Source: a virus. From it: a stretch of DNA of 41,908 nt. Position numbers and translations under genes: made by a program. The notes beneath the pieces are model-generated. The model saw nothing but the letters and a program-made list of their open reading frames with translations. It made no database searches and was not told the DNA's origin. The stretch is taken from positions 1 to 41,908 of the IMG/VR virus record IMGVR_UViG_3300044625_002264; one strand, written 5' to 3'. The number at the start of each line of letters is the position of its first letter. Within the stretch, counting starts at the first letter, position 1. Shown in pieces: positions 1 through 10,414 of the stretch.

Positions 1-446
1 CCTGAAAAAGCACAGTTTTTTGAGCAGAATCTAACGTGCCTTTTTATAAAATCTTTTTGAAATTCTTTTCCACAACCTTCGCAGATTTTTGATATTATCT
101 TAGAATCTCTTTCGTATTTATGATGATAAAAGCAATCAGAAGAGCAGTACTTCGCTTTTTTTTCATAAGACTTAGTTGCTTCAAAAGCTTTACTGCAATT
201 TAGGCATTGCTTTGTAATGCTGCTCGTTAAAGATTTTGAAATTGAAATTTTCATGCAATCTTGGTTGCACGTCTTTTTTTCTCTAAATCTATAAGGAACA
301 ACAAACTGTTTGTTACAAACAACGCAGATATTTGTTATTAACTTCTTTCTAGACAAGAAATAACATTCCTTACAACAAAAAGTTTTTTTCTTTACTGAAA
401 GAAAATCAATTTTGCAATTCTTGCAATTATAGCTTGATTGTTTCAT
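1..446 (-). CDS. Zinc-finger protein, probable N-terminal part of a homing endonuclease (cut by window edge)
   Basis: The reading frame opens at an ATG at 444-446 and stays open through base 1, so the C-terminus lies outside the window. The 148 visible residues contain four repeats of a C-x2-C ... C-x3-C pattern (Cys 8/11 with 25/28, 41/44 with 60/64, 81/84 with 101/105, 122/125 with 141/145), separated by Lys-rich, aromatic spacers. The repeat type matches the three fingers in front of the NUMOD3/Vsr-like endonuclease at the right edge, so a free-standing homing endonuclease is the best guess, but no nuclease domain is visible here. The gene is co-directional with the virion block and starts 23 bases after the stop of the preceding gene. 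Endonuclease identity is inference; the zinc-finger repeats are seen directly. Confidence 0.6.
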   Translation of the reverse strand, partial: MKQSSYNCKNCKIDFLSVKKKTFCCKECYFLSRKKLITNICVVCNKQFVVPYRFREKKTCNQDCMKISISKSLTSSITKQCLNCSKAFEATKSYEKKAKYCSSDCFYHHKYERDSKIISKICEGCGKEFQKDFIKRHVRFCSKNCAFS

Positions 447-469
447 CAAACTATAACTATAACGTGATA

Positions 470-1708
470 TTACTTTGTGTAACTTCTTGATTTCTTTTTC
501 GCAAAGTCTAATCGAACCCTGAATGTCAAATCCCTCTCCGGACTCTTTTCTACTGGTCGACTTAATTTAGCAACAGCAAGAAGATTATCATTAGCGTCGT
601 ATAATCCAACTGATGTTACAAAAGTAAACGTCTGTTGTGTGTCTTCCTCACCAGGATCTATCACAACAATTCTATTGTTTGAGTCAGTGAATGTTGGATT
701 AGACGAATAATTGAATTCATCTGCTGCGGCCCTACAGAAGATCAATGTGCTGTTTATATTCGTAGTATTCTGAAATGTTATTGCAGTTTGAGAACCAGAA
801 CTAAATCTAGTTGCGCATATATGATCTACGACATTATCTATAGACGCTGAAACTATGAAATCGGGTATAAATTTTGAACGGCCTGCTGTTTCAGTTCCTT
901 GAGCACCGAGAACGGTAAATCCAGTTGGAGTCATTGCATCGATCGTGCCTGTAACGAACTGACTTGCAGAAGTTATCTTTTCGAGATCTAATATTGCAAT
1001 GCCTCTATCATAGAACATCAATCCTACTGTTCTACTTGTGTCTGCTGCATCGACGACGTTTCCAAATTGTCCACCAAACTCAGTAAACTTTTCATTAGAT
1101 GAACCGATATCCGTATAGACGGAAACACCAAGTTCAGATGTCTTGTAAAGATTTGCGATGTTTGGCCCACCGCTGTCCGCTGTAAGAGACGCTGATTGAT
1201 AAAATCTCATTGCAAAAGATTCGCGCTTAATTTGGTCTCTTGAAAACAATCGTTTAAATGCAACGAAAAATGCTGCATCTATCTTATCATTTGCTGCAGC
1301 TGATCCATACGGTGCGACGAACTGAGAATCTGCATCTCCTAACAAAAGTTGTGAAAATTGTCTGTAGTTGTCCATCTTTTCTCTCATCATGATAGATGAT
1401 GATGGAAACAATTCCTTGCCAACCGAATCAACTCCTGCTAATGATGAAGAGACTATGTCTGAATTAGGAAACAATCCAATCGTACAATCAAAAACTTGGT
1501 TAGAAGTTTGTAATGAAAAGTCTTGATCATAAACAGTTTGAAATAACGAAGAAGTAATGCCTGGGCCTATACCTCCAGTTACGAATACTTGATATTTTCT
1601 TCTAGAAGTAGATCCGCTAATGTCTTCTTGAATAATGTCAATCAGCTGGCTCAAAAACGATTTAGCCGTCTTAATGTCCGAAGGTTCTAGATTTTTATAG
1701 GTTGCCAT
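470..1708 (-). CDS. Putative virion structural protein (412 aa)
   Basis: No enzyme motif is visible. The protein has an N-terminal helical stretch (about residues 8-32), then mixed Ser/Thr/Gly-rich sequence with the alternating hydrophobic pattern of beta structure, and a basic C-terminal tail. It is the last gene of the minus-strand virion block; its ATG lies 9 bases after the stop of the 243-aa virion-type gene at 1718-2449, so the two are probably translated from one message. I infer a structural or assembly role from position and composition only. A tail or baseplate component is plausible, but no specific family is recognised. Confidence 0.5.
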   Translation of the reverse strand: MATYKNLEPSDIKTAKSFLSQLIDIIQEDISGSTSRRKYQVFVTGGIGPGITSSLFQTVYDQDFSLQTSNQVFDCTIGLFPNSDIVSSSLAGVDSVGKELFPSSSIMMREKMDNYRQFSQLLLGDADSQFVAPYGSAAANDKIDAAFFVAFKRLFSRDQIKRESFAMRFYQSASLTADSGGPNIANLYKTSELGVSVYTDIGSSNEKFTEFGGQFGNVVDAADTSRTVGLMFYDRGIAILDLEKITSASQFVTGTIDAMTPTGFTVLGAQGTETAGRSKFIPDFIVSASIDNVVDHICATRFSSGSQTAITFQNTTNINSTLIFCRAAADEFNYSSNPTFTDSNNRIVVIDPGEEDTQQTFTFVTSVGLYDANDNLLAVAKLSRPVEKSPERDLTFRVRLDFAKKKSRSYTK

Positions 1709-1717
1709 TGTCTTATT

Positions 1718-2449
1718 TTACGTTGTTTGTTTGATGTTAACAGCGAAATCTTTGACAGTACCAGATTGCATTCCGGTTACTCTTACGTATGTCTTGATTG
1801 TATCTTTTGATGTTCCAGTTCCATAAACGTCGAACATCGTTTGAGTTAATGATTTTACGCCGACGCTAAAAGATAGTTCAGAGCCGCCTGAAGTTGCAGA
1901 CGTTGCTGTACTAGTTAAAACGTAATTAGCTCTTTGTTGATTGTCAACATTGTTTGGGCTTATCCTACCATCATTGATGTTTAGAAATAAATTTGGTACG
2001 TCAATTAAGAAAGTTTGATCTCTAAGCTCGACATCAATAAATGTTTCATTTAGCAACGTTTGAGAAATTGTTAGAGCTTCTGTCGTTTTTAAACCTCTTG
2101 TCCCGCCTGTGGTATATAGCGTTACGGTATCTCCAGAAACCGCAGAACCTCCAGAAAAAGTAAACTGAGGCAATCTAACCAAATTGGGATTAGAAACGCT
2201 AACTAATTTAAATTTTTGAGCCTGTGATTGATTCGTCAAGGCCTCAAAAACTGGAGTGTTTTTCTCTACTTTTTCTCTTCCAACGCTTCTACCATATTTT
2301 GAAATAATAGAATAATTGACTTCATCGTCGCCAAGAGCAAATTTAAACAGGCTAAAAGACCCATCGTTTCTTGACAAGAACTGGCGGCCTGTATCTGTTA
2401 ACACCGCATCTAAAATAATGTTGTTTGTACTATGATCAAGAAACCCCAT
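1718..2449 (-). CDS. Virion structural protein with N-terminal LD..T..II.D..LT..GR motif (243 aa)
   Basis: The N-terminus (residues 3-50) reads FLDHSTNNIILDAVLTDTGR and continues into a segment ending FALGDDEVNY. From general knowledge this N-terminal type is common in virion-associated proteins of large environmental phages, though its exact function is not established. The rest is beta-rich with a glycine/serine-rich middle. A variant of the same motif occurs in the 320-aa protein at 10415-11377, at the other end of the virion block. The ATG is preceded by GAGG at 5-base spacing. A 77-base gap with only a weak dyad separates it from the upstream gene. The call as a structural protein is family-level; no role in tail, baseplate or head can be assigned. 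Confidence 0.6.
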   Translation of the reverse strand: MGFLDHSTNNIILDAVLTDTGRQFLSRNDGSFSLFKFALGDDEVNYSIISKYGRSVGREKVEKNTPVFEALTNQSQAQKFKLVSVSNPNLVRLPQFTFSGGSAVSGDTVTLYTTGGTRGLKTTEALTISQTLLNETFIDVELRDQTFLIDVPNLFLNINDGRISPNNVDNQQRANYVLTSTATSATSGGSELSFSVGVKSLTQTMFDVYGTGTSKDTIKTYVRVTGMQSGTVKDFAVNIKQTT

Positions 2450-2526
2450 ATTTCCTCACAAAAAATCTTACATGTAACTATCATTGAAGTAAACTTTTTA
2501 ATCCTTTTAGACGATTAAACAATTTA

Positions 2527-4362
2527 TTACCTTAAGTCGTCTATATTAATTTCAAGCTTTGCGCCGGCACCTTTATCTGTGTTAATAAAATTTATTGTAT
2601 ATTCAGCTCCATTTTTAGAAAAATTTAATACATCAATTGTTGAATTATTGTTTGCTAGTACCGAATAACAATCTGGAGTTAGATAAACATAAAGATTCTT
2701 TTTATTTCCTATCTTTATTGTGTCAAGAAATAAATCTTCTTGAAGATACATGTTAGGATACTGCTTTGGAGCATTGGCTATAGAGATCAATTCAGTTATT
2801 AATTTATTTTCATATGCATTGAAAGTAACTCTAATTTGCTCTGAATAGTTTGATGACCACCCATGAGCGTCTATACACGCTACAGTGTAGATATAATTGG
2901 AATTTTTTAAAAATTCATCATCATAATAACGCAAAACAGGAACTGGTATGGACGGTTTATTTAATCTGTCTATTACCGATCGTTGCACAACCTTTGGGTT
3001 AATAGACTCTTCCAATCCAGGGAATTGAATTGTTGAATTATCAAAATCTACCATCTTTAACAATTCAAACGGATCATCTATGCTTTTTCTTCTAAAGACT
3101 TGAAATTTTTTAATATCGAGTTGAGGGTTAATTGGGAATGACCAATACAACATTAACGAACCCCTGGCTCCCGTCCCTGGATATGGAGAACCCGTCGCTG
3201 GATCTATTTTTGATGTCGTAGGATTAAATCTATCGTAATCCCAAACAAATCTTAATTCTACGGGAGGAGGAGGCGCTACACTTTCCGTCGCTTCAACATA
3301 TGTTGAATCAGATTTTGAAGATATTATTGAAGAAGGAAACGTAAATTTTAAAGAATCGTTATCAATAGCTGGGTAATTTATCTCAAATAATGATTTAATT
3401 TTATATGAATATATTGCACCATATCTTACCTTTAAATCAATATAAGAATTAACATTTCCGTTTTTTATGACAATAGGATCATGAACCTTTATTTTTCCAT
3501 CTGAAAATAACTCAGTTTTTTCTATCAAATATCCCATAAGAGAAGATCTAATATCCTCTTGCTTGGTCGCCCCGGATATCGTCTCTATTCCATCTTGGTA
3601 TTTAGTTATGCTTGGTTTAAAATTATCATCACTTATTGCAAATTTTGGATTTGCCGTTATCTTGGATTTTGCAAATTCAAGATTATTTGCATATGTCTCA
3701 TGATTCGGTCCATAAGAACCAGATGAATAAAGAAAAAGATCATAGATTACGTTGTTGTTTATCTGTCCAACGAATTTTGCTTTTTTAATATTTTCAAAAC
3801 TAGAAGCTAAGCTTGTAGTAAAAGCTGCACCACTTTTTTGAACTTGAAAAGATGATGCAGCAATGATTGAGTTTAAAACTTTTTTATCATTATCATCGAA
3901 GTTTGTTTGTAACTTTTCAACTACTGTAGAATAATCTTGGTCAAAATTGCTGATTGTTTGCTCTGCGATATTTTTATTGTTTGTGTTAATTGAAGTGTAA
4001 TAGCTTGTAGAAAAATCTTCTTCGCTCACAATTTTAGATAAAAATCCACTAATTTGACTATCATCAACATCGCCGTACTTCATTCCTTCTTTAAACGGTG
4101 GCGTAAATGATAATTTTATGTATCGTGGAATTTTTCTTAAATCCGCGTTATTTTCTAATTTTCCAGTTTGCGATTTTTCTAAGATAACCCCAGTTATGTT
4201 CATCAAGTCTATTGTTTCATCAGATAAAACCCCGCTATCATTTATTGCTTCATCTGTTACATGAAAGTTATAGACAAATTGTGAAGTAAAATTTTTAACT
4301 TCAGGTACATCCACAGAATAAACTGGTAATGACGGATATGTTGGTATTGAAATTTCTGACAT
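2527..4362 (-). CDS. Large virion protein with fibronectin-III-like region (611 aa)
   Basis: The N-terminal half (about 1-350) is mixed, Asn/Ser/Lys-rich and unrecognised. A proline linker (PPPPVELRF, about 364-372) leads into a segment where LMLYWSFP, FQVFRRKS and YIYTVACIDAHGWSSNYSEQ follow the strand pattern of a fibronectin type III fold (W in strand B, Y.V.A.D..G.S near strands F-G). Such domains are frequent in phage tail and baseplate proteins that touch cell surfaces or other proteins. The start codon is one base beyond the stop of the 1211-aa gene upstream, which suggests translational coupling. A tail-associated structural protein is the most likely role; no enzymatic domain is visible. 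Confidence 0.55.
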   Translation of the reverse strand: MSEISIPTYPSLPVYSVDVPEVKNFTSQFVYNFHVTDEAINDSGVLSDETIDLMNITGVILEKSQTGKLENNADLRKIPRYIKLSFTPPFKEGMKYGDVDDSQISGFLSKIVSEEDFSTSYYTSINTNNKNIAEQTISNFDQDYSTVVEKLQTNFDDNDKKVLNSIIAASSFQVQKSGAAFTTSLASSFENIKKAKFVGQINNNVIYDLFLYSSGSYGPNHETYANNLEFAKSKITANPKFAISDDNFKPSITKYQDGIETISGATKQEDIRSSLMGYLIEKTELFSDGKIKVHDPIVIKNGNVNSYIDLKVRYGAIYSYKIKSLFEINYPAIDNDSLKFTFPSSIISSKSDSTYVEATESVAPPPPVELRFVWDYDRFNPTTSKIDPATGSPYPGTGARGSLMLYWSFPINPQLDIKKFQVFRRKSIDDPFELLKMVDFDNSTIQFPGLEESINPKVVQRSVIDRLNKPSIPVPVLRYYDDEFLKNSNYIYTVACIDAHGWSSNYSEQIRVTFNAYENKLITELISIANAPKQYPNMYLQEDLFLDTIKIGNKKNLYVYLTPDCYSVLANNNSTIDVLNFSKNGAEYTINFINTDKGAGAKLEINIDDLR

Positions 4363-4363
4363 A

Positions 4364-7300
4364 TCATTTGCTCACAGTTGCGTGCGTTTCGATAGAAACA
4401 AAATACGTATTCATCGCTATATCGTTAGGCCCTTTATCAACATCGACATAAGGATCTTTAGAATTAGAATAATACTTGAATTTTTTGTTATCAAGCAACA
4501 TGTTAAATGTGCTTGTTGACAAATCATTTTTTTCTGTAGATATATTAGATTTCATTGCATCGTAATCTACTACAAATTCAGGATCAAAAATTATATTAAA
4601 AACCCTATCAAATCTTTTTGGTTGAAGAAGTTTAGAGATATAAGGATCTGGATCTGGTATTGCTATAGTAGCCGCCTTATTTAGACCATAATTTTTTGAG
4701 GTTGCAATTCTATTAAAATCAGAAATACCTTGGCCAAGAATGTCTATAAGATAAGGATTGTTAGAACCAAAAGATAATGATAATTCTTTTGCTTCTTTTG
4801 CTGGTATGTCGTTAAATGTTAATTCGTTCAAATTTAATCCAGAAATTAAACGTAAGTAATTTTCTAGTAAAAAGCTTCTTGAATGATTTGCTAATATTTG
4901 TTGTTTTTCTTCCGTGCTTAAAAAGTCGTATTCATCTCCAAAAGCGTTAGATAAGTCAGTTCCAAGATATGGGTTTCCTTCCTTTATTAAATTTGGATCA
5001 GCATATAATGAATAATTTCTTGTAGGAATTGTCTTATAAATCGCTACATTCTTATCGACATTTGCTATGTCAGAATATACTCTATCTATAAATCTAGAAG
5101 CTTCAAAAAGAAATTTTTTAGGTTTGTAAATTATAAAAGGATTTAAAAGATCCATTTTATATACAAGAATCGAAAAGATATCATCATGTTTTGCATTTTT
5201 AGATTTCTTACTCTTTAAAACTTCATTTAAGTTTTTTAATAAACCTTGAGGTAGGCCTACTGAAATGATTTGTTTATTATACCCTTGATTGAAACGGAAC
5301 TGTGCGTTACTAAAATAGTTTCTAAGAAGTTCTACAATTTTTGTAGAGTGAGGTAATGTTTCTTCTTTCTTAATAAACAATTGAGATTTATCTGCTTTTT
5401 CGGTAGAAAAGCCGGTATAAGATTGATATACATCCTCTACGGTGGACAATAATAGCATCAGTTGAGGTTCTTTAAAAAGAGTTGAAAGTTTCTTTTCATC
5501 ATTATTAAGATAACGAAGAAGATAATTTGGTATTGTTTGATCGAAAGTTTCAAGTTCATTCAATGTTGAAGTAATGTTTTTATTTAGCGTTTGTATCGTA
5601 CTAAGTATAGAAAATGTTAAATTTAACATTTTTATCATTTCATTCGAAATTGTAGATGATGTTTTATTTCGAAACGCATATAAATCTTCAGAAATTTTCT
5701 TATCACCTCTTTTATCATAATGTGTATATACTGTTAAAACAAGGTTTGGATAGATCCCGCTTAGATCAAGCGCTTTAACAAAAACGGGCGTTGTTCTAGC
5801 TGTCATGTCTTGAATAACACGAAAAAATGTGGGTAATAAATCTTCCAATGATAAAAATTGTTTAAAAAACGAAACAATTTTATCAATAAAAACGCTTCCT
5901 ATCAACGCATTTGAAACTAAAAGTTCCCAATCTGCACGAACACCACCTATTTTTTTTATAATTGAAGTTGGGTTTGGTGCCTTGTCTTCAGCTGATACTA
6001 ACTTAGATTCTAAAACGTCATTAAATAAAATATTGATTATTTTTTTTGAAACGTCTTTTACGAAATTTGGTTCTGATGCGTCTCCGCCGACGGCTCTATG
6101 ATAAATGTAACTATAAAATGCATTACGCATACCATAAGTTGACAACGGTTTTAAATTATTATAGTATGTGAATAAAGATATTAAATCATTATCTGTAAAC
6201 TTTGTTGCGCCGATGCCTATTTCTCCTGTTCCTTTTACGAAACCCTTAAAGGGCTCAAATAGCAGTCCTTTTTCAACTTCTGGCGTAGATATAAGATTAG
6301 GTTTTAGATTTTTTTCCCCATTAGATAATGTTTGTTCCAAAACCAAAATATTGAACAATTGATAAAATACATTAATTGAACTCAGCGAAGTAAACCCTTT
6401 TCCTGTCGATAACGCAGTAGAATCATCGATGGGTATAATTCCTAAATCTACTAAGTTTTCAAACGCTTGATTTGATACTTTATCTAAGAAATTTTTAAAA
6501 TCTCTTATTCTATTAATATTGTAAGTCGATGTAAAAAAATTCTCTGCATTTCCTGAAGAAAAAAGATAATCTTCTCCAGATGAAATAGAAGTAGGAAAGT
6601 TGTTTGAAGAACCATCTTCTAATACCAAAACTTTTTTTTGCTGATCATTTAAATTTCCAAAAAATGCCAAATCAGAAAGCTTATCACCAGTAAAAACATT
6701 TTCTTTCGATTGAGCTGCATCATAAACTTGCTTTGCTGCTGATGGGTAATAACCTATAAAAGAATCTAAAACATCGGTTCTATTTTCAATCGAATTATCT
6801 TTTCCAGATAGTTCAAATCTAGTTTTTTGTATTAAATCTTTAAAACATAAATGAAATATAAATGGGATATATTCAGAAATAGAAGATTTTAATTTATTTT
6901 CTATCGTTTGAAACCTTTCGTCTCCTGTCGAGCTAAGATCTGAAAATTTTGTTATTCCAGAAGTTAAATCTAAAACACTAATTCTTTGATCCTGTTGTAA
7001 AGATATTAAGTTGTATTTTTCTTCATCTGGCTTTTTAGAAACAAGGGAATTTTTTATTTTCTTTTTAAAGATTCCATAAGAATGAGTTTTAATCATCTTA
7101 TTTAGTTCATTAATACAAATTAAAAAAAGTTTTGAAGAAGAAAAAAGTCTGATTGCATCAAGCTCTTCTTTAGTATCTACATTTCTTGCTTCAATTAACG
7201 CTCTTCCTAAATCATAGGAAACATTTGAACCATTGGAGATGGTATAAAACCCGTTTATAACATCTTTAGAATTTAAAAGATTTGTTTCAACAAATTTTCC

Positions 7301-7999
7301 AGGAGTAAATTTATATCTGCCGTCAGTTGCGATATTAAGGGACGATTTATATGTTCCTATCTTTTTAATAAAATAATCTAAATTTTGTAGATTATCCCTT
7401 AAAACAGTTATTTGAGATTTAAATTTGTCGTTGCTTTCTTTAATTCCACTTTCACCAATCGTTTGTTTTAATAATTTGCTTGCATCTGACTCAGTATTTC
7501 TTAAACTAGAAACTTGAAGCTCAAATAGCTGTCCTTCTTCTGTAAGATCATCTTGACTTGAGTTATATAGCGGTTTGAATTGGGACAACAACAAGATTTC
7601 TGGTCTTAATTTAACATCAAAGTATTGCGGATCGGCATTGTAGACATCTGCTTTTATCTGGACTGAAGAATCTTGTTTGGGCGGAGGAAATTTTGGCGTT
7701 TGTTGGTTTTTAGAACTTCCTACCAAATTATCAAATTTTGCTAAGGCGCCCTTCGTGCTTTCTGTTATTGTAGGTGTACCTCCTGAGGATTTTTTTTCAT
7801 CAGATTGAATTGTAACTGTTTGAGTTACACCAACATTCAAAATATCTGTTGCACGTTGGGTCGTAGCTATTTGACTAATAGGAGCAGACGTACCAGCTGC
7901 AGTAAACAACGGTTTTTTATCAACGGCAAGTTTTGTTTGTGAAGTTAATCCACCAGTTTTTAATGGTGCACGATTACTAATTTTTGGTGCTTTTAACAT
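4364..7999 (-). CDS. Very large virion structural protein (1211 aa), unrecognised
   Basis: This is the longest protein in the window. Residues 1-115 are Thr/Ser/Pro/Lys-rich and likely disordered; from about residue 150 to 1150 the sequence is dominated by amphipathic helices with many Leu, Asn, Phe and Lys, and a short extended tail follows. No transmembrane segment, peptidase, lysozyme or receptor-binding motif was found. It begins three bases after the upstream gene's stop and ends one base before the next start, so it is embedded in a single virion operon. It could be a tape-measure-like, baseplate or internal virion protein, but the long regular coiled coil of a tape measure is not obvious. 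The structural role is inferred from position. Confidence 0.5.
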   Translation of the reverse strand: MLKAPKISNRAPLKTGGLTSQTKLAVDKKPLFTAAGTSAPISQIATTQRATDILNVGVTQTVTIQSDEKKSSGGTPTITESTKGALAKFDNLVGSSKNQQTPKFPPPKQDSSVQIKADVYNADPQYFDVKLRPEILLLSQFKPLYNSSQDDLTEEGQLFELQVSSLRNTESDASKLLKQTIGESGIKESNDKFKSQITVLRDNLQNLDYFIKKIGTYKSSLNIATDGRYKFTPGKFVETNLLNSKDVINGFYTISNGSNVSYDLGRALIEARNVDTKEELDAIRLFSSSKLFLICINELNKMIKTHSYGIFKKKIKNSLVSKKPDEEKYNLISLQQDQRISVLDLTSGITKFSDLSSTGDERFQTIENKLKSSISEYIPFIFHLCFKDLIQKTRFELSGKDNSIENRTDVLDSFIGYYPSAAKQVYDAAQSKENVFTGDKLSDLAFFGNLNDQQKKVLVLEDGSSNNFPTSISSGEDYLFSSGNAENFFTSTYNINRIRDFKNFLDKVSNQAFENLVDLGIIPIDDSTALSTGKGFTSLSSINVFYQLFNILVLEQTLSNGEKNLKPNLISTPEVEKGLLFEPFKGFVKGTGEIGIGATKFTDNDLISLFTYYNNLKPLSTYGMRNAFYSYIYHRAVGGDASEPNFVKDVSKKIINILFNDVLESKLVSAEDKAPNPTSIIKKIGGVRADWELLVSNALIGSVFIDKIVSFFKQFLSLEDLLPTFFRVIQDMTARTTPVFVKALDLSGIYPNLVLTVYTHYDKRGDKKISEDLYAFRNKTSSTISNEMIKMLNLTFSILSTIQTLNKNITSTLNELETFDQTIPNYLLRYLNNDEKKLSTLFKEPQLMLLLSTVEDVYQSYTGFSTEKADKSQLFIKKEETLPHSTKIVELLRNYFSNAQFRFNQGYNKQIISVGLPQGLLKNLNEVLKSKKSKNAKHDDIFSILVYKMDLLNPFIIYKPKKFLFEASRFIDRVYSDIANVDKNVAIYKTIPTRNYSLYADPNLIKEGNPYLGTDLSNAFGDEYDFLSTEEKQQILANHSRSFLLENYLRLISGLNLNELTFNDIPAKEAKELSLSFGSNNPYLIDILGQGISDFNRIATSKNYGLNKAATIAIPDPDPYISKLLQPKRFDRVFNIIFDPEFVVDYDAMKSNISTEKNDLSTSTFNMLLDNKKFKYYSNSKDPYVDVDKGPNDIAMNTYFVSIETHATVSK

Positions 8000-8002
8000 A
8001 AA

Positions 8003-10405
8003 TTAATCTAAATTATTTATTAAAATGTAATTAGAAGCTTCAGAAGCCCCTGAAGAATAATCTTGATATATCGGATTTAATACAAATCTTACGTTTCCAA
8101 GATCATGATTTGTAAGTTCATGGATAAAATCTAAATTGTCATCAAAACAATGAGATTTTCCAATAATGCTCTTAACTCCATTAATTTCTTTCATTAATAT
8201 AAAATGATCTACTAGTGTAGTTTCACCTGACAAGCTCCAGCTCAAAATCAATCTTTTCTTATCCAAAAAGCTAACAATAAAGTTTTGTATTTTTGGTAAA
8301 TTTTTAGGTGTTATTATATCAACTTCAATAGACGTCCCTATAGACCCATACAACATATCATCCTTCGGGTTCTTATCTAAGAAACGTTTAGTTATAACTG
8401 ATCCTTTAATTAAAGTTAATGGGTGATGATGTTTTCTAGGATTAATCTTATACATTTTCCTAGTTTCTTGATCTCTTAATTCTACATTTTCGTTAATAAC
8501 ATCATAAGGATTTCTTACCAATGGATAAATCACATATTTGTATCGATCACCTTGAATTAACTGCTGAGCAGAAACTTGCAAAGATCGTGAAGAATCAACA
8601 AACGTTTCACCGTTTGCTATGATTCCTAGATTGTCGACATGGCCTCTATCTAAATTGTATCTGATAATGCTAAATGCAATAAATTTATCAAATTCAGCAG
8701 GGCGATCTCGTAGCGCTGCTACTTCATAAGAAGCGTTTGTTTGAGACAATAAGCTATTAATCATTCCTATTTGATCAGGTAATAGAGAAGCGTTGATATT
8801 AAATTGAACATCTTTATCAACGGTTAGTTGGGAAATTTCTGAATTAATATCTCCAGAATAAGGAACATATTCTAAAAATGAAGAGTAATTTGACATTACT
8901 TCAACACCATTTTTAAAAATTAACTTTGTCGTAATTTCATATACGTGATAAGGAGTTAAGTTATTAATCGTAATAGCGTTGTTTGAATTGTTGGAATTAA
9001 ACGTTGCAATTTGATTTGAAAAAGAAAAGTTTTTATTTTTAATTGTCGCATCTCTATACAACAATTTTGCTGCAATTACTTCTGGTAATGAATTGTTTAT
9101 AATTGAAACGCGAATGCCTGTTTGAATTAATCTGGGTATAACGATCAATTTTGATGATAATTTTTTACCAGGACTTTTAAAAACTACATCCTCAAATTCA
9201 GAAGAATTTTCAAAAGAAATTCTATAGATTGAATTTTCTCCTGATCTATGAGCATAAGTGTATTTTTGAAATTCTTGAAATGAAGTATTATCTACGTTAG
9301 AAACATTTAGTCTTTCATATGTAGATTTTAAATCTTCATCGATAACTTTTCTATAAATTCTTAAAGTTTTATTAGAACCATCAAAGTTCTTTTTGTCTTT
9401 AGACTGTTTAACATACAATGATGTTTCTCGATCATTAAAAGACAATCCTACAGATGGTGGAGAAGAATCAGAAAGTTGACCTACATAACGACTTAAGTTT
9501 ATCGTCTTATCTACTTTGTCTAAAACAATAGTTTTTCTGATACCGTTTTGAGTAAATGTCGTTTTTAAAAGTTCAAAACTAACATTTAACGAAGTTGCGA
9601 TATTCAAAAAATCATATATCATTATCGGTGTATTAATCGTTACTATTTCATCAAAAACTTGACCTATCCTGGTTTCATATTGAATATTTCTATCATCTTG
9701 TGATGCATAAGAAGTATAATGATTTGAAAGTTGGTCTAAAAATAAATTTTTATTTATTCTATCGTCTTTTCTATAGATTCCAGTCAAGCTAGAAAATGCA
9801 GTTACTGTCTTACTAGATAACAAAGAAACATTTGCTGGAGATATGGAGTATTGTTTCAACAATTTTAGTCTTGTTGATCTATCTTCTATTGACGCGGGAT
9901 TTTCTATTTGTGTGGTCTTTAAAGGCTTTAAAAAATTGCCAGTTAATTCGTTTGATTGTTTACTACTAACAATTATCTTTGTTTTTTCTAGACCCTTGTT
10001 AGATACATCTTCACCATTTTTAACGATGTTAATGATATGATTATTAATCTTTGAGGTTATATCAGCTACTTTTGTAGCAACAACATCATTTTGATTTTTT
10101 TTATTGATGTTTGATAGCTTTATTTTATGACTCAAAATATTTTCGACGATAGAACCGGCTGATACCGTGCTGGTTCCTAAACGATCTTGAGGTACGATTT
10201 TCGGTTCAACTAAAGTAGAAGGTTTTTTAACTGTTATTAAAACAGAAAAAGCATTTTCCTTCAGAGCTTCTATTTGAGAAATTTTAAAAGAAAACTCAAA
10301 CTTCGCTGCTTGTTGTTGATTAACGGATTTAACTTCAATTAACGTTGCAAAATTATCATCAACATTTAATAAGCTATTAAGTCTTGTTGAACTTTTAATG
10401 TACAC
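8003..10405 (-). CDS. Large virion protein with fibronectin-III-like C-terminus (800 aa)
   Basis: The start is a GTG at 10403-10405, chosen because AAGAGG lies five bases upstream. The sequence is beta-rich throughout. Around residues 480-515 the segment YHVYEITTKLIFKNG, followed by more strands, resembles a fibronectin-III repeat. A second such repeat forms the C-terminus (about 700-800: RLILSWSLSG, then FILMKEINGVKSI). This architecture fits an extended tail, fibre-attachment or baseplate protein. It lies between the 320-aa motif-bearing protein and the 1211-aa protein, 9 and 3 bases away, in one operon. No catalytic residues are evident and no named family is recognised. Confidence 0.55.
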   Translation of the reverse strand: MYIKSSTRLNSLLNVDDNFATLIEVKSVNQQQAAKFEFSFKISQIEALKENAFSVLITVKKPSTLVEPKIVPQDRLGTSTVSAGSIVENILSHKIKLSNINKKNQNDVVATKVADITSKINNHIINIVKNGEDVSNKGLEKTKIIVSSKQSNELTGNFLKPLKTTQIENPASIEDRSTRLKLLKQYSISPANVSLLSSKTVTAFSSLTGIYRKDDRINKNLFLDQLSNHYTSYASQDDRNIQYETRIGQVFDEIVTINTPIMIYDFLNIATSLNVSFELLKTTFTQNGIRKTIVLDKVDKTINLSRYVGQLSDSSPPSVGLSFNDRETSLYVKQSKDKKNFDGSNKTLRIYRKVIDEDLKSTYERLNVSNVDNTSFQEFQKYTYAHRSGENSIYRISFENSSEFEDVVFKSPGKKLSSKLIVIPRLIQTGIRVSIINNSLPEVIAAKLLYRDATIKNKNFSFSNQIATFNSNNSNNAITINNLTPYHVYEITTKLIFKNGVEVMSNYSSFLEYVPYSGDINSEISQLTVDKDVQFNINASLLPDQIGMINSLLSQTNASYEVAALRDRPAEFDKFIAFSIIRYNLDRGHVDNLGIIANGETFVDSSRSLQVSAQQLIQGDRYKYVIYPLVRNPYDVINENVELRDQETRKMYKINPRKHHHPLTLIKGSVITKRFLDKNPKDDMLYGSIGTSIEVDIITPKNLPKIQNFIVSFLDKKRLILSWSLSGETTLVDHFILMKEINGVKSIIGKSHCFDDNLDFIHELTNHDLGNVRFVLNPIYQDYSSGASEASNYILINNLD

Positions 10406-10414
10406 TTCTACCTC

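Noticed and set aside
2497-2519. TTTAATC/GATTAAA dyad in the 77-base gap upstream of the 243-aa virion gene
   Set aside because: Only seven pairs with two G-C or C-G, nine-base loop and no T run in the direction of transcription; expected by chance in AT-rich DNA.
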